Assembly (NCBI RefSeq): GCF_037126265.1
Contig: NZ_JAYLLN010000020.1
Coordinates: 1-64,000, forward strand
Length of the DNA: 64,000 bases
DNA from: Sphingobacterium tenebrionis
GTDB taxonomy: Bacteria; Bacteroidota; Bacteroidia; Sphingobacteriales; Sphingobacteriaceae
Direction of reading: 5' to 3'
The notes under the pieces are model-generated. The model saw only the letters and a program-made list of their open reading frames with translations. It did not search any database and was not told the DNA's origin. Below, one piece after another: positions 44,617-54,139 of the stretch. The position numbers were made by a program, and so were the translations under genes. Numbering within the stretch: the first letter of the stretch is position 1; every line of letters begins with the position of its first letter.

Positions 44617-45069
44617 ATGATGAAGACCCAAAGCTTTAAAATAACTAAATATTCTGATACCTATCGACCACAAGTTTTGGCAGTTTGGGAGAAATCCGTT
44701 CTTGCAACACACGATTTCCTAACTCCAAGTGATTTTGAAGAAATTAAGGAGCTCGTCCGTACAATTAATTTCAATGATTTACAGGTTTTTTGTTTAGTAG
44801 ATGGAAATGAAGTAGCTGGTTTTATCGGCGTAGCAGATAAAAAAGTGGAAATGCTCTTTATAGCACCAGAATATTTTGGAAAAGGGCATGGCCAGAAATT
44901 ATTGAATTTCGCAGTTAATGAATTAAATGCCGATAAAGTAGATGTAAATGAACAGAACGTAAAAGCACTGAAATTTTATCAAAAATTTGGATTTGAAATA
45001 TTTGAAAGAACAGATCAGGATGATCAAGGAAGAAACTACCCATTGTTAAGGTTGAAATTAAGTATGTAG
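44617..45069 (+). CDS. GNAT-family N-acetyltransferase
   Basis: 150 residues with the GNAT core: VEMLFIAPEYFGKGHGQKLLNFAVNEL supplies the acetyl-CoA loop (Q/RxxGxG/A-like GKGHGQ) and a C-terminal NEQNVKALKFYQKFGFEIF motif typical of the family. Acceptor substrate is unknown. It is preceded by a 480-nt spacer holding repeat copy B. Confidence 0.9.
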   Translation: MMKTQSFKITKYSDTYRPQVLAVWEKSVLATHDFLTPSDFEEIKELVRTINFNDLQVFCLVDGNEVAGFIGVADKKVEMLFIAPEYFGKGHGQKLLNFAVNELNADKVDVNEQNVKALKFYQKFGFEIFERTDQDDQGRNYPLLRLKLSM

Positions 45070-45177
45070 TGACTGGAGAAAAAATGGTAGTTGGAGTTGG
45101 CCACCTATTTATTTACTTGGCATCTCAGAGATTTGGATTATATTTATAATTAATAAAGACGAGTTCTAAAAATTATA

Positions 45178-45960
45178 ATGTTTTATCAAAAAATCCTTCC
45201 TATTAAGCCATTGCAGAACTATATCCGATATTTTTGGGTTTTAGAAGGTACTGCCGATAAAACATTTAAAATAATCCCTGATGGCCTCTCAGGATTAATA
45301 GTTCAAGAAGAGCCTGATCTATTTCTGAACAAAGAATACAAACTTTTGCCGCAGATGTTTCTATATGGGCAAACAACCTGTCCAGGTGAACAACAAGCAG
45401 TAGGAAATTTTAGAATTTTTGGCGCATATCTACAACCAACTGCACTTAATGCCATTTTTAAAATAGATGCTTTGGAACTGACTAATCAGCATATTGCACT
45501 AGACTGTCTTACGAAAGAACCCATACTTGAACAAATTATACATGCTTCCTCAATTACAGAGAAAATTGAAATTATTTCCCTTTTTTTTCTAAAACGAATC
45601 CAACAGGAAGAACAAAGTCTTAAAAGGGCAGATTTTGCTACTATTCTTTTGCAGCAAGGCAAAGCGTTAAAAGACATTCAATCTGAAATGAAAATTTCCG
45701 AAAGATCTTTAGAAAGATTGATAAAGCAATATGTAGGACTATCTCCTAAGGCCTATTCAAGAATTGTTCGTTTTCAGTCGGGTCTAGAAGCTTTCCGTAA
45801 AAACAATTTCAAAACATTAACAGATGTTGCCTATCAAAATGATTATTTTGATCAATCTCATTTTATAAGGGAGTTTAAGGCTTTTACAGGAATGAATCCA
45901 AAACAATACCTTCATCAGACCATAGAACAGGTAGAAAATTATCCAGAATGGATAGTTTAG
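45178..45960 (+). CDS. AraC-family transcription regulator
   Basis: 260 residues: a non-conserved N-terminal domain (cupin-like, residues 1-140) and a C-terminal AraC double helix-turn-helix (DIQSEMKISERSLERLIKQYVGLSPKAY, then TLTDVAYQNDYFDQSHFIREFKAFTGMNPKQY). The operator and effector are unknown. The next gene is a VOC-domain protein on the same strand, 72 nt on, a possible target. Confidence 0.9.
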   Translation: MFYQKILPIKPLQNYIRYFWVLEGTADKTFKIIPDGLSGLIVQEEPDLFLNKEYKLLPQMFLYGQTTCPGEQQAVGNFRIFGAYLQPTALNAIFKIDALELTNQHIALDCLTKEPILEQIIHASSITEKIEIISLFFLKRIQQEEQSLKRADFATILLQQGKALKDIQSEMKISERSLERLIKQYVGLSPKAYSRIVRFQSGLEAFRKNNFKTLTDVAYQNDYFDQSHFIREFKAFTGMNPKQYLHQTIEQVENYPEWIV

Positions 45961-46032
45961 TGCCTGTCGGTTTTATCCAATTTTAAGGTCATCAATCCCC
46001 ATATTTTTGTTGTATCACTAAAAATAAAAAAG

Positions 46033-46395
46033 ATGAACAACGTAATTAATTGGTTTGAATTGCCTGTGAATGACCTTAACAGAACCAAAAAAATTTATGA
46101 AAATGTATTAGAAATTTCATTAACCCCCATGGAATTTGATGGATTTAAATCGCTAACTTTTCCTTTCGATGGAGATAATGTTTCTGGCGCATTGGTAGAA
46201 AATCAAAATGCTGAGCCTAATCAAACAGTTATTTTGTATTTTAATGCGGGTGAAAAATTAAGTCCGACACTTGAAAGAGTAAAAGAAAACCATGGTAAAA
46301 TAGTGATGGATTCCAAGCAGATAAAATCAGGTTTCATTGCACATGTATTGGATAATGAAGGGAATAAGATTGCTTTGTTTGCATTAGAAGCTTAA
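46033..46395 (+). CDS. VOC-family (glyoxalase-like) protein
   Basis: 120 residues with the vicinal oxygen chelate fold: NWFELPVNDLNRTKKIYENVLEISLTP, GALVENQNAEPNQTVILYF, and the end HVLDNEGNKIALFALEA. Metal-ligand positions are not clear, so activity is unknown. Follows an AraC regulator. Confidence 0.88.
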   Translation: MNNVINWFELPVNDLNRTKKIYENVLEISLTPMEFDGFKSLTFPFDGDNVSGALVENQNAEPNQTVILYFNAGEKLSPTLERVKENHGKIVMDSKQIKSGFIAHVLDNEGNKIALFALEA

Positions 46396-46413
46396 TCTTA
46401 TAAAAAAATTAAT

Positions 46414-46995
46414 ATGCTATTTAAGGAGATACACCTGAAAAGTATTAAATCAGGAGAAATCACATTGGCATTTCGTAAGTGGCATAAGGCTTCCGTTAAA
46501 ATTGGAAGCCTTGTGCATACGACAGTAGGTTTAATCAAAATCGACGATATTCAAGTTGTCAACGAAATTGATATAACCGATCAAGATGCTGTAATGGCGG
46601 GTTATCATGAGACGCTCCAGTTATTAAAATCATTTGGTCCTAACAACAGAGGAAATATTTATAAAATAACCGTCAGTTATCATTCAGCAGATCCCAGAAT
46701 TAAATTAAGGGAACAAACAGAACTATCCGAAGATCAATTCAATGAGCTGAAGAATAAAGTGGATAAATTAGATCGTCTTAGTAAACAAGGATTTTGGACT
46801 AACAAGATTCTTTTAGCCATAAAAGAAAACCCCAATTTACACGCCATAGGTATAGCAAAATTGACTGGTTTTGAAAAGGAATGGCTCAAGCTTAATATCC
46901 GGAAACTGAAAAATTTAGGATTGACCATTAGTCAACCTGTAGGTTATGAGATTTCCCCATTGGGAAATGAATATTTAAACCGGCATGGTCTATAA
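46414..46995 (+). CDS. ASCH-like domain protein with C-terminal winged-helix region
   Basis: 193 residues. The N-terminal half resembles an ASCH/PUA-like fold (LKSIKSGEITLAFRKWHKASVKIGSLVHTT), often linked to RNA or nucleotide binding. The C-terminal half (about 120-190) looks like a winged-helix domain (GFWTNKILLAIKENPNLHAIGIAKLTGFEKEWLKLNIRKLKNLGL). I do not recognise a named family with both. Confidence 0.6.
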   Translation: MLFKEIHLKSIKSGEITLAFRKWHKASVKIGSLVHTTVGLIKIDDIQVVNEIDITDQDAVMAGYHETLQLLKSFGPNNRGNIYKITVSYHSADPRIKLREQTELSEDQFNELKNKVDKLDRLSKQGFWTNKILLAIKENPNLHAIGIAKLTGFEKEWLKLNIRKLKNLGLTISQPVGYEISPLGNEYLNRHGL

Positions 46996-47060
46996 TGGAC
47001 GAATAAGAACCAAAACATATTTCTAAATATTAAGTTTTCTTATTAAATATAACTCTTAAT

Positions 47061-47744
47061 ATGAAGAATTTATTATTGGTGGTTACAAATGTAACTCATT
47101 ATGAAAGCGGATTAGCAACAGGTTTATGGTTAAGCGAACTGACACACATCTATCATGCTGCAAAACAAAAAGGGTGGGAGGTTACCATTGCAAGTCCTAA
47201 AGGTGGAAAAGTACCCATTGATCCGGAAAGTCTGAAACCTTTTGTAATGGATAAAATCACGAAAGAATATTATTCTTCACCCGGTTTTTTGGAAGAACTC
47301 CATCAATCCAAAAGCCTTACTGAAGTAGAAAATGATTTTTTCGACTGTGTTTATTTAGCCGGAGGGCATGCAACCATGTATGATTTTCCAGATAATGATG
47401 TTTTGCAATCTATCATCAGAAAACAATATGAGAAAGGTGAAATGGTAGCAGCGATATGCCACGGCGTTGGTGGATTATTAAACGTTAAATTATCAAATGG
47501 TACATATTTAATTTCTGGAAAGAGCCTAACAGGATTTGATTGGTTTGAAGAAAGTATCGCTGGGAGGAAAAAAGAAGTTCCTTTTAATCTTGAAGCTGCT
47601 ATTAAAGAAAGAGGAGTGAAGTTTGAAAAGGCTTTTATACCCATGACTTCCAATGTAGTGGTAGATGGTAATCTGATCACTGGTCAAAACCCTTTCAGTT
47701 CCAAGGAAATTGCAAAGGTGATCGTAAATGAATTAGAGAAATAA
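47061..47744 (+). CDS. DJ-1/PfpI-family protein (Hsp31-like)
   Basis: 227 residues with the class I glutamine-amidotransferase-like fold: nucleophile C133 in the elbow AAICHGVGG and E26 in GLWLSELTH, the typical partner Glu of the Hsp31/DJ-1 group. Members act as glyoxalase III or chaperone-like stress proteins. It lies in a run of small stress-type genes. Confidence 0.9.
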   Translation: MKNLLLVVTNVTHYESGLATGLWLSELTHIYHAAKQKGWEVTIASPKGGKVPIDPESLKPFVMDKITKEYYSSPGFLEELHQSKSLTEVENDFFDCVYLAGGHATMYDFPDNDVLQSIIRKQYEKGEMVAAICHGVGGLLNVKLSNGTYLISGKSLTGFDWFEESIAGRKKEVPFNLEAAIKERGVKFEKAFIPMTSNVVVDGNLITGQNPFSSKEIAKVIVNELEK

Positions 47745-47796
47745 TTTCTCTAGTTAAGTATACAATAATAAATTACTTTTAATAAAACAATTTTAT

Positions 47797-48237
47797 ATGA
47801 TTCCAACTACTATCCAAGAATTATCCCAAATTATTGATTTATCAACCTCTCATTTGAAATTGATCGATGAGCAAACCTACACCCATAAGGAATCACCAGA
47901 AAAATGGAGTAAAAAAGAAATTTTAGGCCATCTTATCGATAGTGCATCAAACAATCATAGACGTTTTCTTTTGGCACAATTTGAGGTTAATCCGATTATA
48001 TTTTATGATCAAGATAAGTGGTGTAAATACAACCATTACCAAGTAGCTCCAACACAACAGCTGATCGATTTATGGAGTGCATTAAATAAACAATTAGTAC
48101 ATCTTTGGACGAATCTCACTGATGAAGATTTTCAAAGGAGAGCAAACGACCAAACTTTAGCTTTTTTAGCAGCTGATTATAATTCCCATTTGGCACATCA
48201 TTTAAATCAGATTACGGGTTATATTTATCTTAATTAG
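47797..48237 (+). CDS. DinB-like superfamily protein (DUF1569/DfsB type)
   Basis: 146 residues with the four-helix DinB pattern: ESPEKWSKKEILGHLIDSASNNHRRF (conserved His in LGHLIDSA) and LAHHLNQITGYI, both carrying His residues of a likely metal site. The activity of most members is unknown; some are metal-dependent thiol S-transferases. Its stop codon lies 2 nt from the stop of the convergent gene. Confidence 0.82.
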   Translation: MIPTTIQELSQIIDLSTSHLKLIDEQTYTHKESPEKWSKKEILGHLIDSASNNHRRFLLAQFEVNPIIFYDQDKWCKYNHYQVAPTQQLIDLWSALNKQLVHLWTNLTDEDFQRRANDQTLAFLAADYNSHLAHHLNQITGYIYLN

Positions 48238-48239
48238 AA

Positions 48240-49442
48240 TTAATTCCCTTTTATTTGAGGGGTTACCTCAGGAATAATAATAAGATAATCATAACCCTCC
48301 ATAAAATTCTTTAAAGAATGATCTGCTTGAAAATCTTTGGTGGAAAGCTTCTTATTTAAATCATTAAGATCAAATATCAACCACTCATTTTTAGCTGTTT
48401 CAATATCTGTGAAAGCCTTTAGGTAGGGGAGCCCATTTGTTTCAATTGCTTCTCCAAATAAACCAGCAACAGATCCTTTTTTTTCCATTAAAGCAATATG
48501 TAATGATTTTTCATTATCGGAGTCTGCAATATTAAGGACCAAATTTCCCACATCTGGTGTGTCCTGAAGTAAACTCTTATGTTTAGTGACATGGTTTGCT
48601 CCAAATTTAAATAAGTTTTTATGACCTTTAATTTTGTTGAGATTATCCAATAAGTTATTCTTCATTAATCCTATTCTCATTTCATGAGATTTATACCCTT
48701 CTCCAGAAAAAGCAGTTCGGTAAATGTCATTACTTTTTGCAAGATCCTCAATAATCAGTTGTTCTTGTTCTGACAAATCAAGAGATTGCAATAATTGAAT
48801 ATCATCCTTAAATGAGGCAGCACAAAGTAATGGAAGATGTTCATCTTTAAATGGAGGTTGAACATTAGGATTTTTGGAATAAACCTTCCATTGTTGTTCA
48901 GCCTTTTCAAATAATTGACGATAAATTAATTTTGCCTTTTCATTCCTTGTGGACTTATAAAGAAAATCCAGTAATGGAGCATCGCTACTTGCAAATACTT
49001 GGTCTAGTTCAATAACCTCTTTTTGCTTGGAGAAAAAATACTCCAATATTGATCGATCTTGCGAAAAAGTATAAAATCCGAAACGATCTTGGAATCTATT
49101 TAATAGGTTTTTATATTCTTTGACAGAATGATTATATGTTGCCCTCAATAGGTCGGTAGTTGATTGGTTACCTTCCATTATATAATTATCATAATCAACC
49201 TTTTTTATTAAATATTGAACAAACGCAGGTATTTCATTACTGTGGTGTTGTTCCCCTATTAAAACATATTGATGTTTCGATATTTTGTTGATAAGAGAGT
49301 CTAAATAATCACCTTTAAAATTGCCATTTTCGTAAATGAATTTTTGATAATGTGTTTTAGCTAAACTATCCAAAACACGATGTTGTGCATATGAAAATGT
49401 AGAAATCGCGATGAAAAAAATAGACAATAAAATGGATTTCAT
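48240..49442 (-). CDS. Exported protein with ChaN/EreA-like motifs
   Basis: 400 residues with a signal peptide (SYAQ about residue 20). The motif LIGEQHHSNEIPAF (about residue 58) and KFGANHVTKHK further on resemble the Glu/His motifs of the EreA/ChaN/TraB-type superfamily. No exact function; relatives include haem-binding ChaN and erythromycin esterases, and assignment below superfamily is inference. It converges with the DinB-like gene. Confidence 0.6.
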   Translation of the reverse strand: MKSILLSIFFIAISTFSYAQHRVLDSLAKTHYQKFIYENGNFKGDYLDSLINKISKHQYVLIGEQHHSNEIPAFVQYLIKKVDYDNYIMEGNQSTTDLLRATYNHSVKEYKNLLNRFQDRFGFYTFSQDRSILEYFFSKQKEVIELDQVFASSDAPLLDFLYKSTRNEKAKLIYRQLFEKAEQQWKVYSKNPNVQPPFKDEHLPLLCAASFKDDIQLLQSLDLSEQEQLIIEDLAKSNDIYRTAFSGEGYKSHEMRIGLMKNNLLDNLNKIKGHKNLFKFGANHVTKHKSLLQDTPDVGNLVLNIADSDNEKSLHIALMEKKGSVAGLFGEAIETNGLPYLKAFTDIETAKNEWLIFDLNDLNKKLSTKDFQADHSLKNFMEGYDYLIIIPEVTPQIKGN

Positions 49443-49510
49443 AAGATAAAATTCAGTTGAAAATTAAAATAGATTAAAATAATAAATTAATAGGAATCGA
49501 TAAATAACGC

Positions 49511-50551
49511 TTATTTTGAATTTTTAAACCATTCTAAAGCTCGGATAACTTTTTTATCCGCGTATAAATCTTCAAAATTATCTCCGCCAATAACTTCAAT
49601 GTCAGGCTTTAAAAAGGTTTTATAAACTTTTTGATCATTTGCTCTTAACAACTTACTGGAATAGGTAAAATAATTACCATTTGAAAAGTTAAATAAACTT
49701 GTCATAGAAAGATATCCTGCAGAATTTTCGCCAATATATTTAACATTTTTGCGCCCTTTAAAAGCTATTGCCGATTGCTCAGCTGCACTACTGGTCAAAG
49801 GTCCAAGAAGAATAGCGACTTTTGAACCTATCTTCGATCCATTATAATCTGTTTGAGCTATCAATCTATCGTCCTCATACAGATTGCCTTTGGTCAATTT
49901 AACTGTAGAGGTATTTAGCGCATCTAAACCCTGCATCTGAAAAATAATTCCATCACCCAAGACTGGAGCCAAACTCGAAATTAGGATAGGGTAAGCCCCC
50001 CCGAGGCTTAATCGAAAATCAATGATTACACCTTCAATATTTTCGTTCAATACTTCAAGGTATATATTCTGAAGTTGTTTCCCCATGGCGGATAATATTT
50101 TTACAGCTTCCAATTCGTTGTCAAAAACCGATGTAGGAATGCTTGGTGATGGGATACAGATATAAGCATACCGATCTGCTAAAATAGTGGTTCGAATAGC
50201 ATATTTTTCATCAAGCGCATAGGATAGAATTGTAGAATCAGCTTTTGAAAAATGATCGTTGAATTGCCCTTTGTACGTTTTACCGTTATAAAAGAATGAT
50301 CCATGGCGATCGTTTAATTTTTGATATATAAATTGGATCGATGATATAATCCGCGTGGTGGAATCCAAGGAAGCAAATTGCTCTGCATGCATTAATTCTT
50401 TTTTTAATTTACTCCAATTCACTTCCTTTCCATAAATCGAATTTTCTTCTAAAACAGAAATAAATGTGTCTAATGTCGAAGTTTGAGCTTGACAGTTAAT
50501 ACTTGTAAAAAGGGAAACAATAATTAATAAATTGAAAATACCCGATCTCAT
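49511..50551 (-). CDS. S41-family peptidase (tail-specific protease type)
   Basis: 346 residues: signal peptide (ending CQAQ about residue 23), then the S41 core: VIIDFRLSLGGAYPIL, KVAILLGPLTSSAAEQSAIAFKGRKNVKYIGENSAGYLSM, with the nucleophile Ser in TSSAAEQ. The family cleaves proteins at the C-terminal tail or acts in peptide turnover. No PDZ domain is seen. It is co-directional with the AraC gene behind it. Confidence 0.88.
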   Translation of the reverse strand: MRSGIFNLLIIVSLFTSINCQAQTSTLDTFISVLEENSIYGKEVNWSKLKKELMHAEQFASLDSTTRIISSIQFIYQKLNDRHGSFFYNGKTYKGQFNDHFSKADSTILSYALDEKYAIRTTILADRYAYICIPSPSIPTSVFDNELEAVKILSAMGKQLQNIYLEVLNENIEGVIIDFRLSLGGAYPILISSLAPVLGDGIIFQMQGLDALNTSTVKLTKGNLYEDDRLIAQTDYNGSKIGSKVAILLGPLTSSAAEQSAIAFKGRKNVKYIGENSAGYLSMTSLFNFSNGNYFTYSSKLLRANDQKVYKTFLKPDIEVIGGDNFEDLYADKKVIRALEWFKNSK

Positions 50552-50627
50552 TCTTTTACTTATTTGTTCTTAAATATGGAAACAAAACTAATGAATGGGA
50601 AATTATGGAAATTGTAAAAATGGAAAC

Positions 50628-51428
50628 CTAAATATGCAACCAGATATTTTTTTCATCTAAAAATACTTTTTTGAAGAAATCCTTGGGTGTTATGGAGGTA
50701 ATGCTTTTGAAATCTTTGATAAAATGTGATTGATCAAAGAAACCAACCTGATTTCCTAAATCAGTTAAACTTGATGTAGTTTTTATTGGCTGTATGGCAT
50801 TCCTAAATCGTTGAATTTTGCGAAATGAATTAGGTGTCTTGCCGATCATGTTTTTGAAGTATCTACTGATATATTGACGGCTAAATCCTACCTCTTCTGC
50901 AATCTGAGAAATTGATAAATCTTGAGATAATAAATCCAATAATTGTTCAATCAATAAATCACTTTGAGGGACTAATTTAGATACCAGGTAGCTTTCTATT
51001 TCAGGAATAAAATACTGGTCCTCAATTTCATCCATTAATTTCAACAGGTCTTTATATAAATAATGATCGTTTTCAAAGACACATATTCCACTATTATTAT
51101 ATATTGAAGATATCTCTGGTAAAAATTGGTTCAATCCAAATGGTTTAAAGTATATGGTTATTTCTTCAACTGGATCTAAATACCGAATCCGCATCGGTTG
51201 AACATAATCATAGGTAACACTTAAACTATGCTGATCTGATTTTTTAAAAATAGAGATTTCTTGATCACTTTTAGAAAATCCTGAATTTTTCATTAAAGTT
51301 AGGATGTTGTAATTGTTTGGAAACGTCAAATAATGATCTGGTTCTATATCATCTTTTTGCCGAACGTAATAACCCTCTATATAAGGTTTTATCCTTTCAT
51401 TGATCGGCTCATAAAATTTTATCCGCAT
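50628..51428 (-). CDS. AraC-family transcription regulator
   Basis: 266 residues. The C-terminal double helix-turn-helix (SISQIAEEVGFSRQYISRYFKNMIGKTPNSFRKIQR, then SLTDLGNQVGFFDQSHFIKDFKSITSITPKDF) is a clear AraC domain; the N-terminal ~150 residues form a divergent ligand domain. It probably controls the S41 peptidase and exported gene that follow it on the same strand; this is inference from position. Confidence 0.9.
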   Translation of the reverse strand: MRIKFYEPINERIKPYIEGYYVRQKDDIEPDHYLTFPNNYNILTLMKNSGFSKSDQEISIFKKSDQHSLSVTYDYVQPMRIRYLDPVEEITIYFKPFGLNQFLPEISSIYNNSGICVFENDHYLYKDLLKLMDEIEDQYFIPEIESYLVSKLVPQSDLLIEQLLDLLSQDLSISQIAEEVGFSRQYISRYFKNMIGKTPNSFRKIQRFRNAIQPIKTTSSLTDLGNQVGFFDQSHFIKDFKSITSITPKDFFKKVFLDEKNIWLHI

Positions 51429-51768
51429 ACTGCACCTTTAATCAAATTCTTTAAGCAATTATAAACTCGGTTACAAACAAGATAATCAAAATGGATAATA
51501 CTCTCATAATCTCGTTTAATTTCATAATTATTTAACACAACAATAGTTCTAAAAACCTGTTTTCATTTTAATCATCACTAAAAACTATTAAAAAAAAGAA
51601 ATCACATTAATTTTTAGAACCAACCAAACTGCTACAAGCTCCAAATAATAGTGTAGAGATCCGGTTAAATAATACCACCAAAGAAATAAACGAAAGTAAA
51701 ACTTCTCAATTAAGTAATGGGAATTAATTTTCAGCTATATTTATAATCTAAAAATAATTGAAAATTAC
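51429..51768. other. Intergenic region, AT-rich, possible short gene remnant
   Basis: No RNA, repeat or convincing gene is seen. On the plus strand an open frame without a start codon (51611-51727, ending …SQLSNGN) may be a leftover of a lost gene. It otherwise holds the start regions of the AraC gene (-) and the esterase (+). Confidence 0.4.
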
Positions 51769-52584
51769 ATGATAAAATCATTGAATTACCTCTTATTATT
51801 CCTCTTACTTTGGACTTCGAGTTGTAAATCTAATAAGCAAAATGCTGATCCGATTCCTTCCCATGACTCCCTTCGGATCGAATCAAAAATATTGAACGAA
51901 TCGAGAAGAATCAATATCTGGAAACCTGAGAATTATGATGAAATAACGGATTCACTTCCAGTAATGTATATGGCTGATGGGGGATTGATGGAGGATTTTC
52001 CGCATATCACCCATACGTTTGATACCTTGATCAAAACCAAACAGATTCCTGCATTTATTTTGGTAGGGATAGAAAACACCCAGAGAAGGCGGGATCTTAC
52101 CGGTATCACAAATGTAGAGGAAGACAAAAAAGTTGCTCCGGTAATAGGTGGATCTGAAAAGTTCCGTGCCTTTATCAAGGATGAACTGATCCCTGAGATC
52201 AATAAACATTATAGAACCAATCCGATAAAAGGAATATTAGGGGAGTCCTTATCCGGTTATTTCGTGATGGAATCCTTCTTCTTAGAACCGGAATTATTTG
52301 ATTATTATATCGCTTTTGATCCTTCCATATGGTGGAACGACCACTATTTAGTGAGGACAGCTGGAGAACACCTTCAAAAAATACCAGCAAATAAAAAAGT
52401 CCTTTGGTTTGCAGGTTCTGATGCCGAAGATATTAACCAATACACGAAACAACTTGCAGATAGCCTGAAGAACAATTCGCCCGCTACGTTGAATTGGAAA
52501 TATTCAGACGAACCTCAACAACAACATCAAACCATATTCCGTGCCACCAAGGAGAAAGCATTAATTTGGTCTCTAAACCAGTAA
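51769..52584 (+). CDS. Lipoprotein alpha/beta hydrolase (esterase D-like)
   Basis: 271 residues: lipoprotein signal (WTSSC about residue 19) and a hydrolase fold of the putative-esterase (Fes/EstD-like) type. The nucleophile elbow is GESLSGYFVMES, the strand LPVMYMADGGL precedes it, and a late QQQHQTIF carries a candidate His. Acts on esters; the natural substrate is unknown. Confidence 0.85.
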   Translation: MIKSLNYLLLFLLLWTSSCKSNKQNADPIPSHDSLRIESKILNESRRINIWKPENYDEITDSLPVMYMADGGLMEDFPHITHTFDTLIKTKQIPAFILVGIENTQRRRDLTGITNVEEDKKVAPVIGGSEKFRAFIKDELIPEINKHYRTNPIKGILGESLSGYFVMESFFLEPELFDYYIAFDPSIWWNDHYLVRTAGEHLQKIPANKKVLWFAGSDAEDINQYTKQLADSLKNNSPATLNWKYSDEPQQQHQTIFRATKEKALIWSLNQ

Positions 52585-52600
52585 TTCAATTCATTTAGTT

Positions 52601-52954
52601 ATGTTATCAACCGTTCACCCCAAGCTTCCATCAAGAAATCTGAAAATTACCAAAGTTTTCTATCTAGATAAACTTAAATTCCAACAGTTTGGAGATGAGT
52701 ATCCAGATTACCTAATGCTTTATAGGGATAATATTGAGGTCCATTTTTTTGAATTCCAAGATCTTTCCATAACAGATAATTATGGGATGATCTATATTCG
52801 GACCAACGAAATAGAAAAGCTATACGAAGAATTTAAGGCTAATGGTGTTCCCATTCATCCAAATGGACCTTTATCATTAAAACCCTGGGGGATGAAAGAA
52901 TTTTCTATCCTAGACCCTGATATGAATTTGTTGACCTTTGGAGAGAACAAATAA
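52601..52954 (+). CDS. Glyoxalase/bleomycin-resistance-like VOC protein
   Basis: 117 residues with the VOC fold (HPKLPSRNLKITKVFYLDKLKF, IEVHFFEFQDLSITDNYGMIYIRTNEIEKLYEEFKANGV and FSILDPDMNLLTFGE). Relatives bind bleomycin-type drugs or act as glyoxalase; the function here is unproven. Starts 17 nt after the esterase. Confidence 0.88.
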   Translation: MLSTVHPKLPSRNLKITKVFYLDKLKFQQFGDEYPDYLMLYRDNIEVHFFEFQDLSITDNYGMIYIRTNEIEKLYEEFKANGVPIHPNGPLSLKPWGMKEFSILDPDMNLLTFGENK

Positions 52955-52994
52955 GCAGTTCAGAGGTTCAATCATTACATTCAATGGATGACAA

Positions 52995-53044
52995 GAACTA
53001 CAATCAACGGAGAACTACAATCACGGAGAACAACAATTAACGGA
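52995..53044 (+). repeat. Three imperfect 16-17 bp tandem repeats
   Basis: Units GAACTACAATCAACGGA (52995), GAACTACAATCACGGA (53012) and GAACAACAATTAACGGA (53028), in the 107-nt spacer before the DHFR-like gene. Too short and too few to be CRISPR; could be a protein-binding array or slippage product. Confidence 0.6.
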
Positions 53045-53061
53045 GAAGAATAACAACATTT

Positions 53062-53604
53062 ATGGATAAAAGGAATTCGGTATTTATTGCGACCAGCTTG
53101 GATGGGTATATTGCAGATCGCCACGATAAGATTGATTGGTTATTGTCCATCCCAAATCCGGAACAACACGATATGGGCTACCAGGATTTCATAGCCGAAA
53201 TCGACGCCATACTCATGGGTAGAAACACCTTTGAGGTAGTTTGTGGATTCGGTGGGGATTGGCCTTATCCTAAGCCTGTATTTGTCTTGAGCAATAGCAT
53301 GGAAAGTATTCCTCCTGCATATCAAGGAAAAGTGAATTTGCTTAAAGGGGAGATTCAGGATGTTTTGAAAACTGTACATGATCAAGGATACCTTCGTTTA
53401 TATATAGATGGAGGGGTCGTGATCCAACAATTTCTTAAAGAAGATCTGATTGATGATATGATCATCACCACCATTCCTTACCTGCTTGGTGGCGGGACTT
53501 CCTTATTTGGAAGCCTGGATAAGCTCCTTAAATTCAAATGTGTAGAAGCGAAGGTCGAAATCGGATACATCGCTCAGGCAAAATATAGCAGGGATAGGAG
53601 TTAG
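53062..53604 (+). CDS. Dihydrofolate reductase-like protein (RibD C-terminal type)
   Basis: 180 residues with the DHFR/RibD_C fold: VFIATSLDGYIADRHDKIDWL, ILMGRNTFEVVCGFG, YIDGGVVIQQFLKEDLIDDMIITTIPYLLGGGTSLFG. The NADPH-binding pattern (LMGRNTFE and LYIDGG) is intact. These standalone proteins are usually not the folate enzyme; the substrate is unknown. Confidence 0.9.
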   Translation: MDKRNSVFIATSLDGYIADRHDKIDWLLSIPNPEQHDMGYQDFIAEIDAILMGRNTFEVVCGFGGDWPYPKPVFVLSNSMESIPPAYQGKVNLLKGEIQDVLKTVHDQGYLRLYIDGGVVIQQFLKEDLIDDMIITTIPYLLGGGTSLFGSLDKLLKFKCVEAKVEIGYIAQAKYSRDRS

Positions 53605-53641
53605 GCATTGAGCGCAAGGGACCCTATAAAAAAAAGAAATC

Positions 53642-54115
53642 ATGGAAAAATGCGAATTTATGGCTTCCAGGTTTCGGGAAGTATATCTTTCAGGAACTTG
53701 GATTGCAAATACAAATTATCAGGATCAATTACAGCAGATCAATTGGCAAATAGCAAGTACCCAGATTGCTGATTTAAACACCATTGCTGCCATCGTATAT
53801 CACATCAATTATTACCTGCAGGGAATTTTGGAAGGATTGGAAGATGGGCAATTTACGATTCAAGATAAGTTTAGTTTCGATGTTCCGGAGATCGTTGAGG
53901 ACCGAGAATGGCAGATATTAGTCCATGTATTTTTGGATAATGCGGAGAAATTTGCCCAAACCATTGAGCGCTTTGACGAAAGTAAATTAGAAGAAACATT
54001 CTTTGAAGAAAGGTTTGGAAACTATTGGCGTAACATAGAAGGCGTTATAGAACATGGCTATTACCATTTGGGACAGATCGTGTTGATCCGTAAACTGATT
54101 GCTGCTGATCATTAA
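53642..54115 (+). CDS. DinB-like protein
   Basis: 157 residues, four-helix DinB-type: SRFREVYLSGTWIANTNYQDQL, NTIAAIVYHINYYLQGILEG (His in YHINYY), and a final EHGYYHLGQIVLIRK, providing metal-ligand His residues. Activity unknown. It starts 37 nt after the DHFR-like gene on the same strand. Confidence 0.82.
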   Translation: MEKCEFMASRFREVYLSGTWIANTNYQDQLQQINWQIASTQIADLNTIAAIVYHINYYLQGILEGLEDGQFTIQDKFSFDVPEIVEDREWQILVHVFLDNAEKFAQTIERFDESKLEETFFEERFGNYWRNIEGVIEHGYYHLGQIVLIRKLIAADH

Positions 54116-54139
54116 ATATTATCCTTATTTTTGGGGAAA

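Noticed and set aside
52995..53044. CRISPR array
   Set aside because: Only three imperfect units with no spacers between them and no cas genes anywhere in the window.
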